A DNA stretch of 64,000 bases. Source: Furfurilactobacillus siliginis. GTDB lineage: Bacteria > Bacillota > Bacilli > Lactobacillales > Lactobacillaceae. Within the stretch, counting starts at the first letter, position 1. The number at the start of each line of letters is the position of its first letter. Under the pieces are notes generated by a model. It did no database searches and was not told the origin of the DNA. It was given only the letters and a program-made list of their open reading frames with translations. The stretch covers positions 184,102 through 248,101 of the forward strand of contig NZ_JQCB01000001.1 of assembly GCF_001437435.1 (NCBI RefSeq), given 5' to 3'. The position numbers and the translations under genes are program-made. This document shows, piece by piece, positions 17,084 to 24,269 of the stretch.

Positions 17084-17529
17084 AGGACGGCCCTGCTTAT
17101 AAAAAAGTTATAAGCAGCATTGAGCGCCTGAGCAGCTTCTGTCTCCAAACCCACGTGGACAGTCACACCATGTGCACGTAAATACGCAATGCCACGGCCA
17201 CTGACAAGTGGATTGGGATCTTGTTGCGCCACATAAACTTCATGTACACCCCAAGTGACGATTTGAGCTGCACATGGCGGTGTTTTACCGTAATGACTAC
17301 AGGGCTCCAAAGTGACATACATCGTTGAACCAACTACTTCTTCGGGGTGTTCTACATGTTTATAAGCGTCAACTTCGGCATGGGCATGTCCAAAGCCAAC
17401 ATGATGTCCCACAGCTAAGATCCGATCATTTTTAACAATAACCGCACCAACCTGTGGATTTCGATACGTTAAGCCGCTGCCTTTATGCGCTTCTGCTATG
17501 GCACGGTTCATATATACGTTTTCCATCAT
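17077..17529 (-). CDS. ribD: RibD deaminase domain (first half of frameshifted ribD)
   Basis: The N-terminal diaminohydroxyphosphoribosylaminopyrimidine deaminase of RibD, first enzyme-coding gene of the operon. The zinc site is complete: HAHAEVDA for His/Glu, and PCSHYGKTPPC for the two cysteines. Family RibD proteins are about 350 residues; this ORF stops after 150 because the frame is lost at the six-T run near 17101, adding a short foreign tail SRAVLW. The ATG has GGGGTGG five bases upstream. It is downstream of the FMN riboswitch and its terminator. Confidence 0.88.
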   Translation of the reverse strand: MMENVYMNRAIAEAHKGSGLTYRNPQVGAVIVKNDRILAVGHHVGFGHAHAEVDAYKHVEHPEEVVGSTMYVTLEPCSHYGKTPPCAAQIVTWGVHEVYVAQQDPNPLVSGRGIAYLRAHGVTVHVGLETEAAQALNAAYNFFISRAVLW

Positions 17530-17558
17530 TTAACCACCCCGTTTCTAAAAATTTAGGC

Positions 17559-17597
17559 AAAAAAAGACCCCGTGAACAAGAAACATTCACGGGGTCG
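17559..17597 (-). terminator. Riboswitch-controlled terminator before ribD
   Basis: Minus-strand stem GACCCCGTGAA with TTCACGGGGTC followed by seven T residues, 30 bp before the ribD start. It is the obvious expression platform of the FMN riboswitch. A competing pair, ATATTAGGTG at 17651-17660 with CACCTAATAT at 17706-17715, lies between aptamer and terminator. Confidence 0.92.
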
Positions 17598-17715
17598 GTA
17601 AATTTACCGTAAGCAAAGAGAATTGATCAGTTATCCTGATCAATCAGATGATATTAGGTGTATTACTGATTCGCACACCAAAAAAACTGTGCCAACAACG
17701 GCTTGCACCTAATAT

Positions 17716-17847
17716 TATTTCTTCTCCCATCCAGACTATAACTGTCGGTTGCAGATTCACACTGCATCAACCGCTTAACGCGGGTCACGGACTTCAACAT
17801 CGCTGCTGTTACCGTCGGTCGGGATTTTCACCCTGCCCCGAAGAAAT
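17716..17847 (-). promoter_or_regulatory. FMN riboswitch (RFN element)
   Basis: On the minus strand the conserved RFN blocks are all present in order: CTTCGGGGCAGGGTG, AAATCCCGACCG, TGACCCGCGTTAAGC-like arm, GCAGTGTGAATCTGC and AGTCTGGATGGGAGAAG. It binds flavin mononucleotide and, through the terminator at 17559-17597, shuts off ribDEBAH when FMN is plentiful. Confidence 0.97.
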
Positions 17848-17911
17848 GAGTTATTCAACTGACACTTAAGATATTTGTTTTTATTTTGCTTGTCAACACC
17901 CCCTCATAAAG

Positions 17912-18229
17912 TCAGTTAACGACCAGCGGATACTGCGTTGCTCGTTTAGAATCCTTTATTAACAGTGGTTGACGGAGAATCACTTGCTGACTTTCGCTAC
18001 CAATTTCTGTCACTGCACTTAAATACAGTGCTCGCTGCCAAACTTTGGTCTGATCAGCTTCAAAGACGCTTGCTGAAATAAATATATTTAATTTTTCAGC
18101 AGCTTGTTTTTCCGCCAATCCGTGAAATGCAATCTGTGCTTCAAACCGAATGAACTGGATGTCCAGCGTTTGCGGATAATAAACATAATTGTACGTTTCA
18201 CGTGAAACAAAAATCCCCGACAACTTCAT
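17912..18229 (-). CDS. Hypothetical protein, about 100 residues
   Basis: Reading frame with protein-like composition (alternating strands and one Ala/Glu/Lys-rich helix, GLAEKQAAEKLNIFISASVF), no membrane segment or signal peptide. I do not recognise it. The only ATG (18229) lies inside the loop of the terminator of the upstream marR gene, with no ribosome binding site, so the true start may be further in or the ORF may not be translated. Its first codons overlap the parS-like site at 18194-18209, which is read as VSRET. It lies just upstream of the FMN riboswitch on the same strand. Confidence 0.45.
   Translation of the reverse strand: MKLSGIFVSRETYNYVYYPQTLDIQFIRFEAQIAFHGLAEKQAAEKLNIFISASVFEADQTKVWQRALYLSAVTEIGSESQQVILRQPLLIKDSKRATQYPLVVN
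18194..18209. promoter_or_regulatory. parS-like site 3
   Basis: CGTTTCACGTGAAACA, 15 of 16 identical to the parS consensus, directly beside the marR terminator. Confidence 0.82.
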
Positions 18230-18250
18230 TAAAGAAGCTGTCGAGGATTT
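18211..18250 (-). terminator. Terminator after OhrR-like marR
   Basis: AAATCCTCGACAGCTTC pairs with GAAGTTGTCGGGGATTT (G-T pairs) on the minus strand, followed by TTTG. It ends the gene at 18260-18718. Confidence 0.85.
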
Positions 18251-18259
18251 ACATTGTAT

Positions 18260-18718
18260 TTATGCTAACGAGCTCAAATCATGTTCGTCAACTGATGCCA
18301 AACGGTTCGATAGATCCTTCACAGCAGAACGAGAATCTGCGTAGGTCACGTCATCATATGCTAACAGATCCTGACAATCCGTCACATGTTGGTAAATTTC
18401 GTCTCGTTGTTCCTTAGCCTTTGTCGACAAACGAACGATAACTTGTCGTTCATCTGACTTAGAGCGGGTTCGCTTAACCCAACCATTTTGTTCCAAACGA
18501 CGTAATAGTGGTGTCAAAGTACCACTATCAAGGCTCAACTTTTCACCAATTTCATTAACAGTTTGCTTGTCATTTTCCCACAAAGCGCATAACGCAATGT
18601 ACTGTGGAAAAGTCAGGTTGTAAGGCTTTAATGTTTCCATGTAAAACCGATTAAACCGCTTATTTGCGTTGTACACGGCAACACAAAGCTGGTCATCTAG
18701 TAACCGTGGTTCTGCCAT
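18260..18718 (-). CDS. MarR-family regulator, OhrR-like
   Basis: A 152-residue winged-helix regulator closest in layout to OhrR: a single N-terminal cysteine (Cys12 in LDDQLCVAVY) at the position of the peroxide-sensing residue, then FPQYIALCALWE, the SLDSGTLTPLLRRLE recognition helix and the SDERQVIV wing. OhrR proteins repress organic-hydroperoxide reductase genes, but no ohr gene is adjacent here, so the target is elsewhere or the assignment is only structural. The ATG at 18718 has GAGGAG; ten in-frame codons upstream are dropped. Confidence 0.88.
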   Translation of the reverse strand: MAEPRLLDDQLCVAVYNANKRFNRFYMETLKPYNLTFPQYIALCALWENDKQTVNEIGEKLSLDSGTLTPLLRRLEQNGWVKRTRSKSDERQVIVRLSTKAKEQRDEIYQHVTDCQDLLAYDDVTYADSRSAVKDLSNRLASVDEHDLSSLA

Positions 18719-18858
18719 AATCAAATTCTCCTCAAAATGCAATTTCATTTTCGTAACGTGTTTTCGACTTTAGTAAGGGTAGCACAATTATCTTTATATT
18801 GCATTACTTATAACACGGGTAAAATTAAATTGCATAGAGACGATTATAAACGCCGTAA

Positions 18859-20505
18859 TTACTTGATGTACGTATACTTATAATTCCATTGTGTTCCGGC
18901 CGTATTATGAATAATTCCATGTACATTTTTTTGCTGCAAGTAAGCATAATTAGCCTGATATAACGGTGTAAAACTTTGTACCCGATTCAAATGTTGGCTA
19001 GCATCAACCAAATCTTGCCATCTTTTAGCAGCGTCATTTGCATCGGCATTTTGGGCACGATCGATTAAATCATCATAAGTTTTATCAGACCACTTACCAT
19101 AATTATAAGCTGTGTTACTTTGCGGAATTTGTAAGAAGGTAATGGGATCGTTGAAATCACCACCCCAGCCTGACAAGGACAAGTCAAAATCACCTTTTTG
19201 CCCCTGCGTATTGGCAGCTTTACCCGGAATTGCGCGAATATTTAACGTGAACCCTGGTAGTGTCTTTTCCAATTGACTCTTTAGATACTGTGTCACCACC
19301 GTGCTAGCTGGATCATCATCAGCCGCCAGTAACGTTAATGAAACCTTGTTTACACCAATTTCTTTTAATCCTGCAGCAAACTTTTGCTTGGCTAATTTAG
19401 GATTATACGTCACGGTATTTGCCACCTGCTGCTCGGTTGCAAAGTCTTTGCCATTAGCTGCGTTGGTCGCCAATCCGCCTGGTACAAATCCAGTTGGTAC
19501 ACGTGAACCATCCCCCAGTACCTTTTCAGTCAGCTGACTGCGATCCACCGACAAAGCAACCGCCTGACGAATATTTTGATTATTCGTCGCTAGATTATTG
19601 GCGTCATCTGGATCATGAAAATTCCACTTGAGATACGTAATCAGCGAATATGGATACTGTTTAAATTGATCATTCGTACGATAGTTTTTCACTTGCTGAT
19701 TCGACAGCAACGTTAAGCTAAGTTTCTTTTGCTGATAGATCTCGACACCAGTCGTCGTATTACCGATCACCTGATAAGTGATTTTGTGCAACTTGACGAC
19801 CTTTTTATCCCAATACTGGTCGTTCTTTGCAAACTGCCAGTGATTACCAGTTCCGTTCCACTTTTCCATCTTAAACGGACCGCTGTAGACCATGTACTTA
19901 GCCTGCGTTGCATACTTCTTACCAAATTGCTTCACGACACGTTCATTTTGTGGCGCAAACAACGGGTAGGCCATAAGCAGTTTAAAGTAAGCAATCGGTT
20001 TTTCCAGCTGGACGATCACCGTTCGTTTATCTGGCGCAGAAACACCCAATTGGCTTGGCGCGGTCTTCCCCTTATTCACTTGCGTCGCATTTTTGATACC
20101 GTCGAATAGATACGCATACTGCGATTTCGTTGCTGGACTCAGTGTGCGCCGCCATGAGTACACAAAGTCTTTGGCAGTCAGTGAATCGCCATTACTCCAT
20201 TTTAAATTAGATCGCAAATGAAAGGTGTAGGTTTTTCCGTCGGCACTTACGTCAGTCGACTTGGCTAATCCTGGCGTCAGCTTTCCGTGCGCGCCCAGCC
20301 GATAAAAACTTTCGTACACATTTCCTGTTTGTCCGTAACCAGTTGCTTTAGCTAAATCGATCGTATCAAGTGGTGCTTGTGCAGATAATTTCAAAGTTTG
20401 TTGATCTGATTTGGAGGTTGTTGCTTGTCGACCACATGCAGCCAAGACAAGTCCCAACGTCATGATAGTTCCGATAATCAGTGCAATTTTAGGCCATTTT
20501 TTCAT
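18859..20505 (-). CDS. Peptide ABC transporter substrate-binding lipoprotein (OppA-like)
   Basis: A 548-residue extracellular solute-binding protein of family 5 anchored as a lipoprotein. The signal peptide ends in LVLAACGR, with the lipidated cysteine at residue 24. The body has the family signature region near residue 90 (LRSNLKWSNGDSLTAKDFVYSWRR) and the C-terminal QANYAYLQQKNVHG region. Oligopeptides are the usual ligands. No permease or ATPase genes follow, so it must share the membrane parts of another Opp system. Its transcript has a leader of about 315 nt containing a cysteine-rich mini-ORF and hairpins. The ATG at 20505 has AAGGAG. Confidence 0.92.
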   Translation of the reverse strand: MKKWPKIALIIGTIMTLGLVLAACGRQATTSKSDQQTLKLSAQAPLDTIDLAKATGYGQTGNVYESFYRLGAHGKLTPGLAKSTDVSADGKTYTFHLRSNLKWSNGDSLTAKDFVYSWRRTLSPATKSQYAYLFDGIKNATQVNKGKTAPSQLGVSAPDKRTVIVQLEKPIAYFKLLMAYPLFAPQNERVVKQFGKKYATQAKYMVYSGPFKMEKWNGTGNHWQFAKNDQYWDKKVVKLHKITYQVIGNTTTGVEIYQQKKLSLTLLSNQQVKNYRTNDQFKQYPYSLITYLKWNFHDPDDANNLATNNQNIRQAVALSVDRSQLTEKVLGDGSRVPTGFVPGGLATNAANGKDFATEQQVANTVTYNPKLAKQKFAAGLKEIGVNKVSLTLLAADDDPASTVVTQYLKSQLEKTLPGFTLNIRAIPGKAANTQGQKGDFDLSLSGWGGDFNDPITFLQIPQSNTAYNYGKWSDKTYDDLIDRAQNADANDAAKRWQDLVDASQHLNRVQSFTPLYQANYAYLQQKNVHGIIHNTAGTQWNYKYTYIK

Positions 20506-20540
20506 TTTGATACGCTCCTTAATTTCTCTGTGTGGTTGCA

Positions 20541-20600
20541 GATGAAATGCGTCTTTCCCGTGCAAAGACACTTGGAGCATACAAAAAAACGCATTTCATC
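20541..20600 (-). promoter_or_regulatory. Leader hairpin of the peptide-binding gene
   Basis: An 11-bp perfect inverted repeat GATGAAATGCG/CGCATTTCATC with a 38-nt interior. The interior contains a T7 run on the minus strand directly after the first arm and a competing stem GTCTTT/AAAGAC. It lies between the mini-ORF and the coding start, as expected for an attenuator, though I cannot assign which form terminates. Confidence 0.5.
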
Positions 20601-20685
20601 CACTTCTGGACAAAATACGTTGGTCGCAAATTCAATTAATGATGGCGATATCAGGGAATCGTCCTCATTGAAAAATTTCGTTGCG

Positions 20686-20769
20686 TCAACAGGCTTCGTT
20701 CAGCGTGGTCACTGCTAAATTAGTGAATAAACATGTTGAGCAACAACAAAATTGTTTCAATGATTTCAT
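20686..20769 (-). CDS. Cysteine-rich leader mini-ORF (27 residues)
   Basis: An 84-bp ORF with its own strong ribosome binding site (GGGGAG, 7-nt spacing), starting about 50 nt after the predicted transcription start and ending 180 nt before the peptide-binding gene. It encodes MKSLKQF followed by three consecutive cysteines, with two more Cys among the remaining residues (five of 27). The position and repeated rare residue suggest a leader peptide whose translation senses cysteine supply (inference). It could also be chance. Confidence 0.5.
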   Translation of the reverse strand: MKSLKQFCCCSTCLFTNLAVTTLNEAC

Positions 20770-20826
20770 GACGTAACTCCCCTTCGTTGTTTTAGCACCA
20801 CCATTCCCGGTTACTAATTGATTGTA

Positions 20827-20855
20827 AGAATAGCGTACTCCATGGAAACCGTCAA
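20827..20855 (-). promoter_or_regulatory. Promoter of the peptide-binding gene leader
   Basis: On the minus strand TTGACG, a 17-bp spacer, then TATTCT. It lies about 58 bp upstream of the mini-ORF start and gives a leader of roughly 315 nt. Confidence 0.65.
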
Positions 20856-21038
20856 ACGATAAATCGTATTTTTCATCGTTTCACACCCACTTCAATTCGA
20901 AAGTTCGTTTAGTAAGTTTACCAATTACAATTAGTGAAATTTGGTATTTTTTTGTTCACCGTTTTCAATGAAAGCAAGACGCCAAAGTCATCGGCGCACT
21001 CATAACTATGACTATCTTGTGAAAAACAGAACTTTGTA

Positions 21039-21067
21039 TTGATAACTGTAATTTTTAAAGTTATAGT
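21039..21067 (+). promoter_or_regulatory. Promoter of the iron alcohol dehydrogenase
   Basis: TTGATA, 17-bp spacer, TATAGT, about 60 bp before the start codon. A TTGTGA half-site of the Rex type lies just upstream at 21018, but its partner is poor, so redox control by Rex is only a possibility. Confidence 0.65.
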
Positions 21068-21127
21068 TTACATGTATTTAGTGTTGCAACCGTTTTTATT
21101 AATATTTGAAAGAAGGATTTTTCGATT

Positions 21128-22300
21128 ATGGCAGACCGTAGTTATGATTTTTTAATGCCTAGTGTTAACTTTTTTGGAGCTGGTGTCATCAGTAAGATTG
21201 GTGACCGTGCTAAGATGCTTGGAATGAAGAAGCCTATCATTGTAACTGATAAGTTCCTTGAAGGTTTGAAAGATGGTGCCGTTCAACAAACCCTCGCTTC
21301 ATTGGATGAAGCAGGCGTTGATTACGTCATCTACAATGGCGTTGAACCAAACCCTAAAGTTCGTAACATTCAAGAAGTTAAGAAATTATATGAAGCTGAA
21401 GGTGCTGACTCAATCATCACTGTCGGTGGTGGTTCTGCACATGATACTGGTAAAGGTGCCGGAATTATCCTGACTAACGGTGACGACATCACTAAGCTTG
21501 CCGGAATCGAAACTTTGGACAAAGCTTTGCCTCCATTGATCGCCGTTAACACAACTGCTGGGACTGGGTCAGAATTGACTCGTCACGCTGTTATCACTAA
21601 CGAAGAAACTCACTTGAAGTTCGTTGTTGTTTCATGGCGGAACATTCCGTTGGTTTCTTTCAACGATCCTACTTTGATGTTGGACGTTCCTAAGGGCTTA
21701 ACGGCTGCTACTGGGATGGATGCCTTCGTTCAAGCAGTTGAACCTTACGTATCTGTTGACCATAACCCAATCACCGACTCACAATGTATCGAAGCCATCA
21801 AGTTGATTGAAACTTCCTTACGTGAAGCCGTTGCTAACGGTCATAACTTAGACGCACGGACTAAGATGGTTGAGGCTGAAATGTTAGCCGGTATGGCCTT
21901 CAACAACGCCAACTTAGGTTACGTTCACGCTATGGCTCACCAATTAGGTGGTCAATACGATGCGCCTCATGGTGTATGTTGTGCATTGCTCTTACCTTAC
22001 GTAGAACAATACAACTTGATTGCCGACCCACAACGTTTTGCTGAATTAGCAGAAATCATGGGCGAAAACACTGAAGGCTTATCAACTCGTGATGCCGCCG
22101 AATTGTCCATCAAGGCCATGAAGCAATTATCACAAGATGTTGGTATCCCTGCTTCCATCAAGGAAATCGGTGCAAAGCCTGAAGACTTTGAACTGATGGC
22201 TGAAAACGCCTTGAAGGATGGGAACGCCTTCTCCAACCCTCGTAAGGGTACTAAAGAAGATATCATCAAGATCTTCCAAGCAGCTTACGACGCTGAATAA
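21128..22300 (+). CDS. Iron-containing (group III) alcohol dehydrogenase
   Basis: A 390-residue NAD(P)-dependent alcohol dehydrogenase related to 1,3-propanediol and FucO-type enzymes. The cofactor loop GGGSAHDTGKG is at residues 100-110. Of the usual metal ligands Asp198, His267 and His281 are present, but the expected first histidine is Gln202 (MDAFVQAVE instead of MDALTHAVE). Codon use is markedly biased (ggt, act, aac, ttg), as in highly expressed genes, and it has a near-consensus promoter and an AGAAGGA ribosome binding site. Monocistronic. Likely a major fermentative reductase; the substrate is unknown. Confidence 0.92.
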   Translation: MADRSYDFLMPSVNFFGAGVISKIGDRAKMLGMKKPIIVTDKFLEGLKDGAVQQTLASLDEAGVDYVIYNGVEPNPKVRNIQEVKKLYEAEGADSIITVGGGSAHDTGKGAGIILTNGDDITKLAGIETLDKALPPLIAVNTTAGTGSELTRHAVITNEETHLKFVVVSWRNIPLVSFNDPTLMLDVPKGLTAATGMDAFVQAVEPYVSVDHNPITDSQCIEAIKLIETSLREAVANGHNLDARTKMVEAEMLAGMAFNNANLGYVHAMAHQLGGQYDAPHGVCCALLLPYVEQYNLIADPQRFAELAEIMGENTEGLSTRDAAELSIKAMKQLSQDVGIPASIKEIGAKPEDFELMAENALKDGNAFSNPRKGTKEDIIKIFQAAYDAE

Positions 22301-22318
22301 TTAAATAATCTTAGATAT

Positions 22319-22362
22319 TAAAACGGTCAATACTCTTTAAAAGCGAGTATTGACCGTTTTAA
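22319..22362. terminator. Bidirectional terminator between adh and reverse transcriptase
   Basis: AAAACGGTCAATACTC pairs perfectly with GAGTATTGACCGTTTT, with T residues on both outer sides. It serves the convergent genes on either side. Confidence 0.92.
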
Positions 22363-22390
22363 TATTCCCTCAATAATTCAAATTATCCAA

Positions 22391-23899
22391 CTAGTTTTTA
22401 AATAATTTTCTGCTCTGCCCAAGCTTTAATTGATTTTTCCTTATTTGATGTAATATCTGTTGTTTTACTTTCACTTCATACTCTGGATGATTAGTACTAT
22501 CAAATATTTTTTGTGCGCGTATTGCGTAAGCCAACATAGATTTTGCAGGCATTTTCTCCTCCATAGAAAGGTACATCTGAACCGCTTGCTTGTGGACAGT
22601 ACCGTAAACAGAAGAATCTTTATCCTGCCGTTCTCTCTCTATTCTTTTCAGATACCGTTCCTGTTCCGCAAAGCTTCTATCACGCCATCGCTTCGAACTA
22701 TGTCTGCTATATTTTAATACTTTGGTTACGACCAATTCAGTACCATGTTGAATATGATACCTATCTCGTTCAATAGTAACTAACTTATTAATAGCTTTTC
22801 GTCCTTTGTAAACAAACTTATAAACGCCTTTTGATCTAAGGCGAACATTTTTTCCATCAAATGAGAAACCAAGATAGTCAAATTCTGTACTTGCTCTAAC
22901 ACGAGGTGAAATTTCCTGAACATTTTTTTCATCTCTTACATATTCCAATAGTTTTGTTTTGCTGTCTTCTATTTCCAATCCCAGGTTTCGTTCGCTTTGT
23001 TCGATAACAGTATTCTTTAGTTTTTTTACCTCCTCCAGTGAATAATCACCAGGTATAACAATCACAAAATCATCTGAATACCTACGATAAAGCCCATGTT
23101 TAGATAAAACCAAGTTTCGTATACTTTCATCAAAAAAAATCATGGACACATTCGCTAAGATTGCACTAATTGCAGTTCCTTGAGGAATCCCGTTATTATT
23201 TTCCTTTTTTGAAGGTGTTAAGTTTCCTTGTTTAATCAAATATCCAAGTTGTTTCAAGTTTTTTACGTATGCCCGCTGTTTTCCATGGCGAAATGGCCGT
23301 ACTATACCAGCTAATTTCAAATTCTTGGTAATATCAGATCTTTTAATCGTCTTCCGATTAATAAGCGAATATAGAACCTTTTCCCAATCTTTACCATAAT
23401 CATCTGCTAAAACTGTCTTAACACTTTTTTTCAAAACATCGTGACTTATATTATCGAAAAAATGTTTAAAATCCCCTTTTATTATCCACGCTCTATCTTG
23501 ATTACAGATAAAATCTTCAACTTCTTTGGCACCTGTAATATTTGACATATGTTTTTTACTTCGATATGCAATTGCAATCTCAGATATTTCTTTTCGATTT
23601 ACATAAGCTTCATAAGCGCTAGCTAACGGAAGTGAATATGCTTTATAAATTAATGCATCATGATGTGCTGGTAAAGAAATTTTTCTGTTTTTATTAGTTA
23701 ATTTACTTGGATTGTTTTGATATTTTTTGAACTTCATTTCAAAGGAAATAAAGGGTAAAAATCTATGTGTGATTACCTTTTCTCGAGTTAAATTTGCTAT
23801 TAGTTGTCCCTTTTCATTATCCGAAATAGGAAAATCAAAATGAAGATATCCTTTATCATGATAATCATACAACTGCTGCTTAAACTCATCATTGATCAT
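22391..23899 (-). CDS. Reverse transcriptase, defence-type (class not determined)
   Basis: A 502-residue RNA-directed DNA polymerase. The palm motifs are visible: GDFKHFFDNI (motif A, catalytic Asp), NNGIPQGTAISAILANVSM (motif B), YRRYSDDFVIV (motif C, YSDD) and FDYLGFSF (RT7). After them comes a basic, helical C-terminal region of about 160 residues with no HNH, maturase-zinc or integrase motif. It therefore is not a typical group II intron enzyme, and no intron ends were seen. The pattern suits the Abi/UG (DRT) group of antiphage enzymes. The ATG at 23899 has TAGGAG; 19 upstream codons are dropped. Its AT-rich codon use differs from its neighbours, which suggests transfer. A long structured leader precedes it, and sbcC lies directly upstream on the same strand. 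Confidence 0.88.
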   Translation of the reverse strand: MINDEFKQQLYDYHDKGYLHFDFPISDNEKGQLIANLTREKVITHRFLPFISFEMKFKKYQNNPSKLTNKNRKISLPAHHDALIYKAYSLPLASAYEAYVNRKEISEIAIAYRSKKHMSNITGAKEVEDFICNQDRAWIIKGDFKHFFDNISHDVLKKSVKTVLADDYGKDWEKVLYSLINRKTIKRSDITKNLKLAGIVRPFRHGKQRAYVKNLKQLGYLIKQGNLTPSKKENNNGIPQGTAISAILANVSMIFFDESIRNLVLSKHGLYRRYSDDFVIVIPGDYSLEEVKKLKNTVIEQSERNLGLEIEDSKTKLLEYVRDEKNVQEISPRVRASTEFDYLGFSFDGKNVRLRSKGVYKFVYKGRKAINKLVTIERDRYHIQHGTELVVTKVLKYSRHSSKRWRDRSFAEQERYLKRIERERQDKDSSVYGTVHKQAVQMYLSMEEKMPAKSMLAYAIRAQKIFDSTNHPEYEVKVKQQILHQIRKNQLKLGQSRKLFKN

Positions 23900-24222
23900 T
23901 TCAATAACTCCTAAAAAATGAAAATCGGGAAGGATCATATGACATAGTAGCGTCAAAACCCATCCCGCCTATCACGATACCTAAGCGGCATATCGCTTAG
24001 GTATCTTTATTTTCTGCATTATAAATAATGCCTACTAAACCAAATTACAATGAATCTGTAGATATACTCAACTTAGTGCTGAGTACCATACTGTTCGTAA
24101 TAACCAAGGGAGGTCAACAAGTTATGCCGATTCCAATGATTCACTTGACGAACTCGAGATTCGTGTGTTACACATCTGTCTCGCCTTTAACGAAATATGC
24201 CTCAGGGTTCGGTAATGTAATT
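23900..24222 (-). ncRNA. Structured leader RNA of the reverse transcriptase (candidate ncRNA)
   Basis: About 320 nt between the predicted transcription start and the reverse transcriptase start codon, without a minus-strand ORF. Hairpins in transcript order: ACGAA/TTCGT around CTCGAG, TACTCA/TTGAGTA, a perfect 12-bp stem GATACCTAAGCG/CGCTTAGGTATC at 23976-24005, and CGGGATGG/CCTTCCCG at 23926-23967. Several DRT and retron systems encode an RNA next to the polymerase as template or cofactor; that this is one is inference. Confidence 0.5.
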
Positions 24223-24229
24223 ATAACAT

Positions 24230-24258
24230 TTTCATTGTTAATTAAGAACTGCTCATAA
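24230..24258 (-). promoter_or_regulatory. Extended -10 promoter of the reverse transcriptase unit
   Basis: Minus-strand TGTTATAAT (extended -10, with a perfect TATAAT at 24230-24235) and a weak TTCTTA -35 region. It lies just after the sbcC stop, giving the reverse transcriptase its own transcript. Confidence 0.6.
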
Positions 24259-24269
24259 TTTAAGATCCA

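Noticed and set aside
20506-20827. T-box riboswitch in the leader of the peptide-binding gene
   Set aside because: Leader length fits, but the conserved GGTGG-ACCGCG T-box sequence is absent before the coding region.
22391-24040. Group II intron
   Set aside because: No maturase X or HNH domain, no GTGYG-like 5' end or domain V (AGC...GTT hairpin), and no interrupted host gene.
24028-24258. Plus-strand 76-residue ORF opposite the reverse transcriptase leader, with an internal ATG behind GGGAGG
   Set aside because: Low-quality protein sequence and no promoter or terminator. It lies antisense to the structured leader; I treat it as chance, though the GGGAGG is noted.
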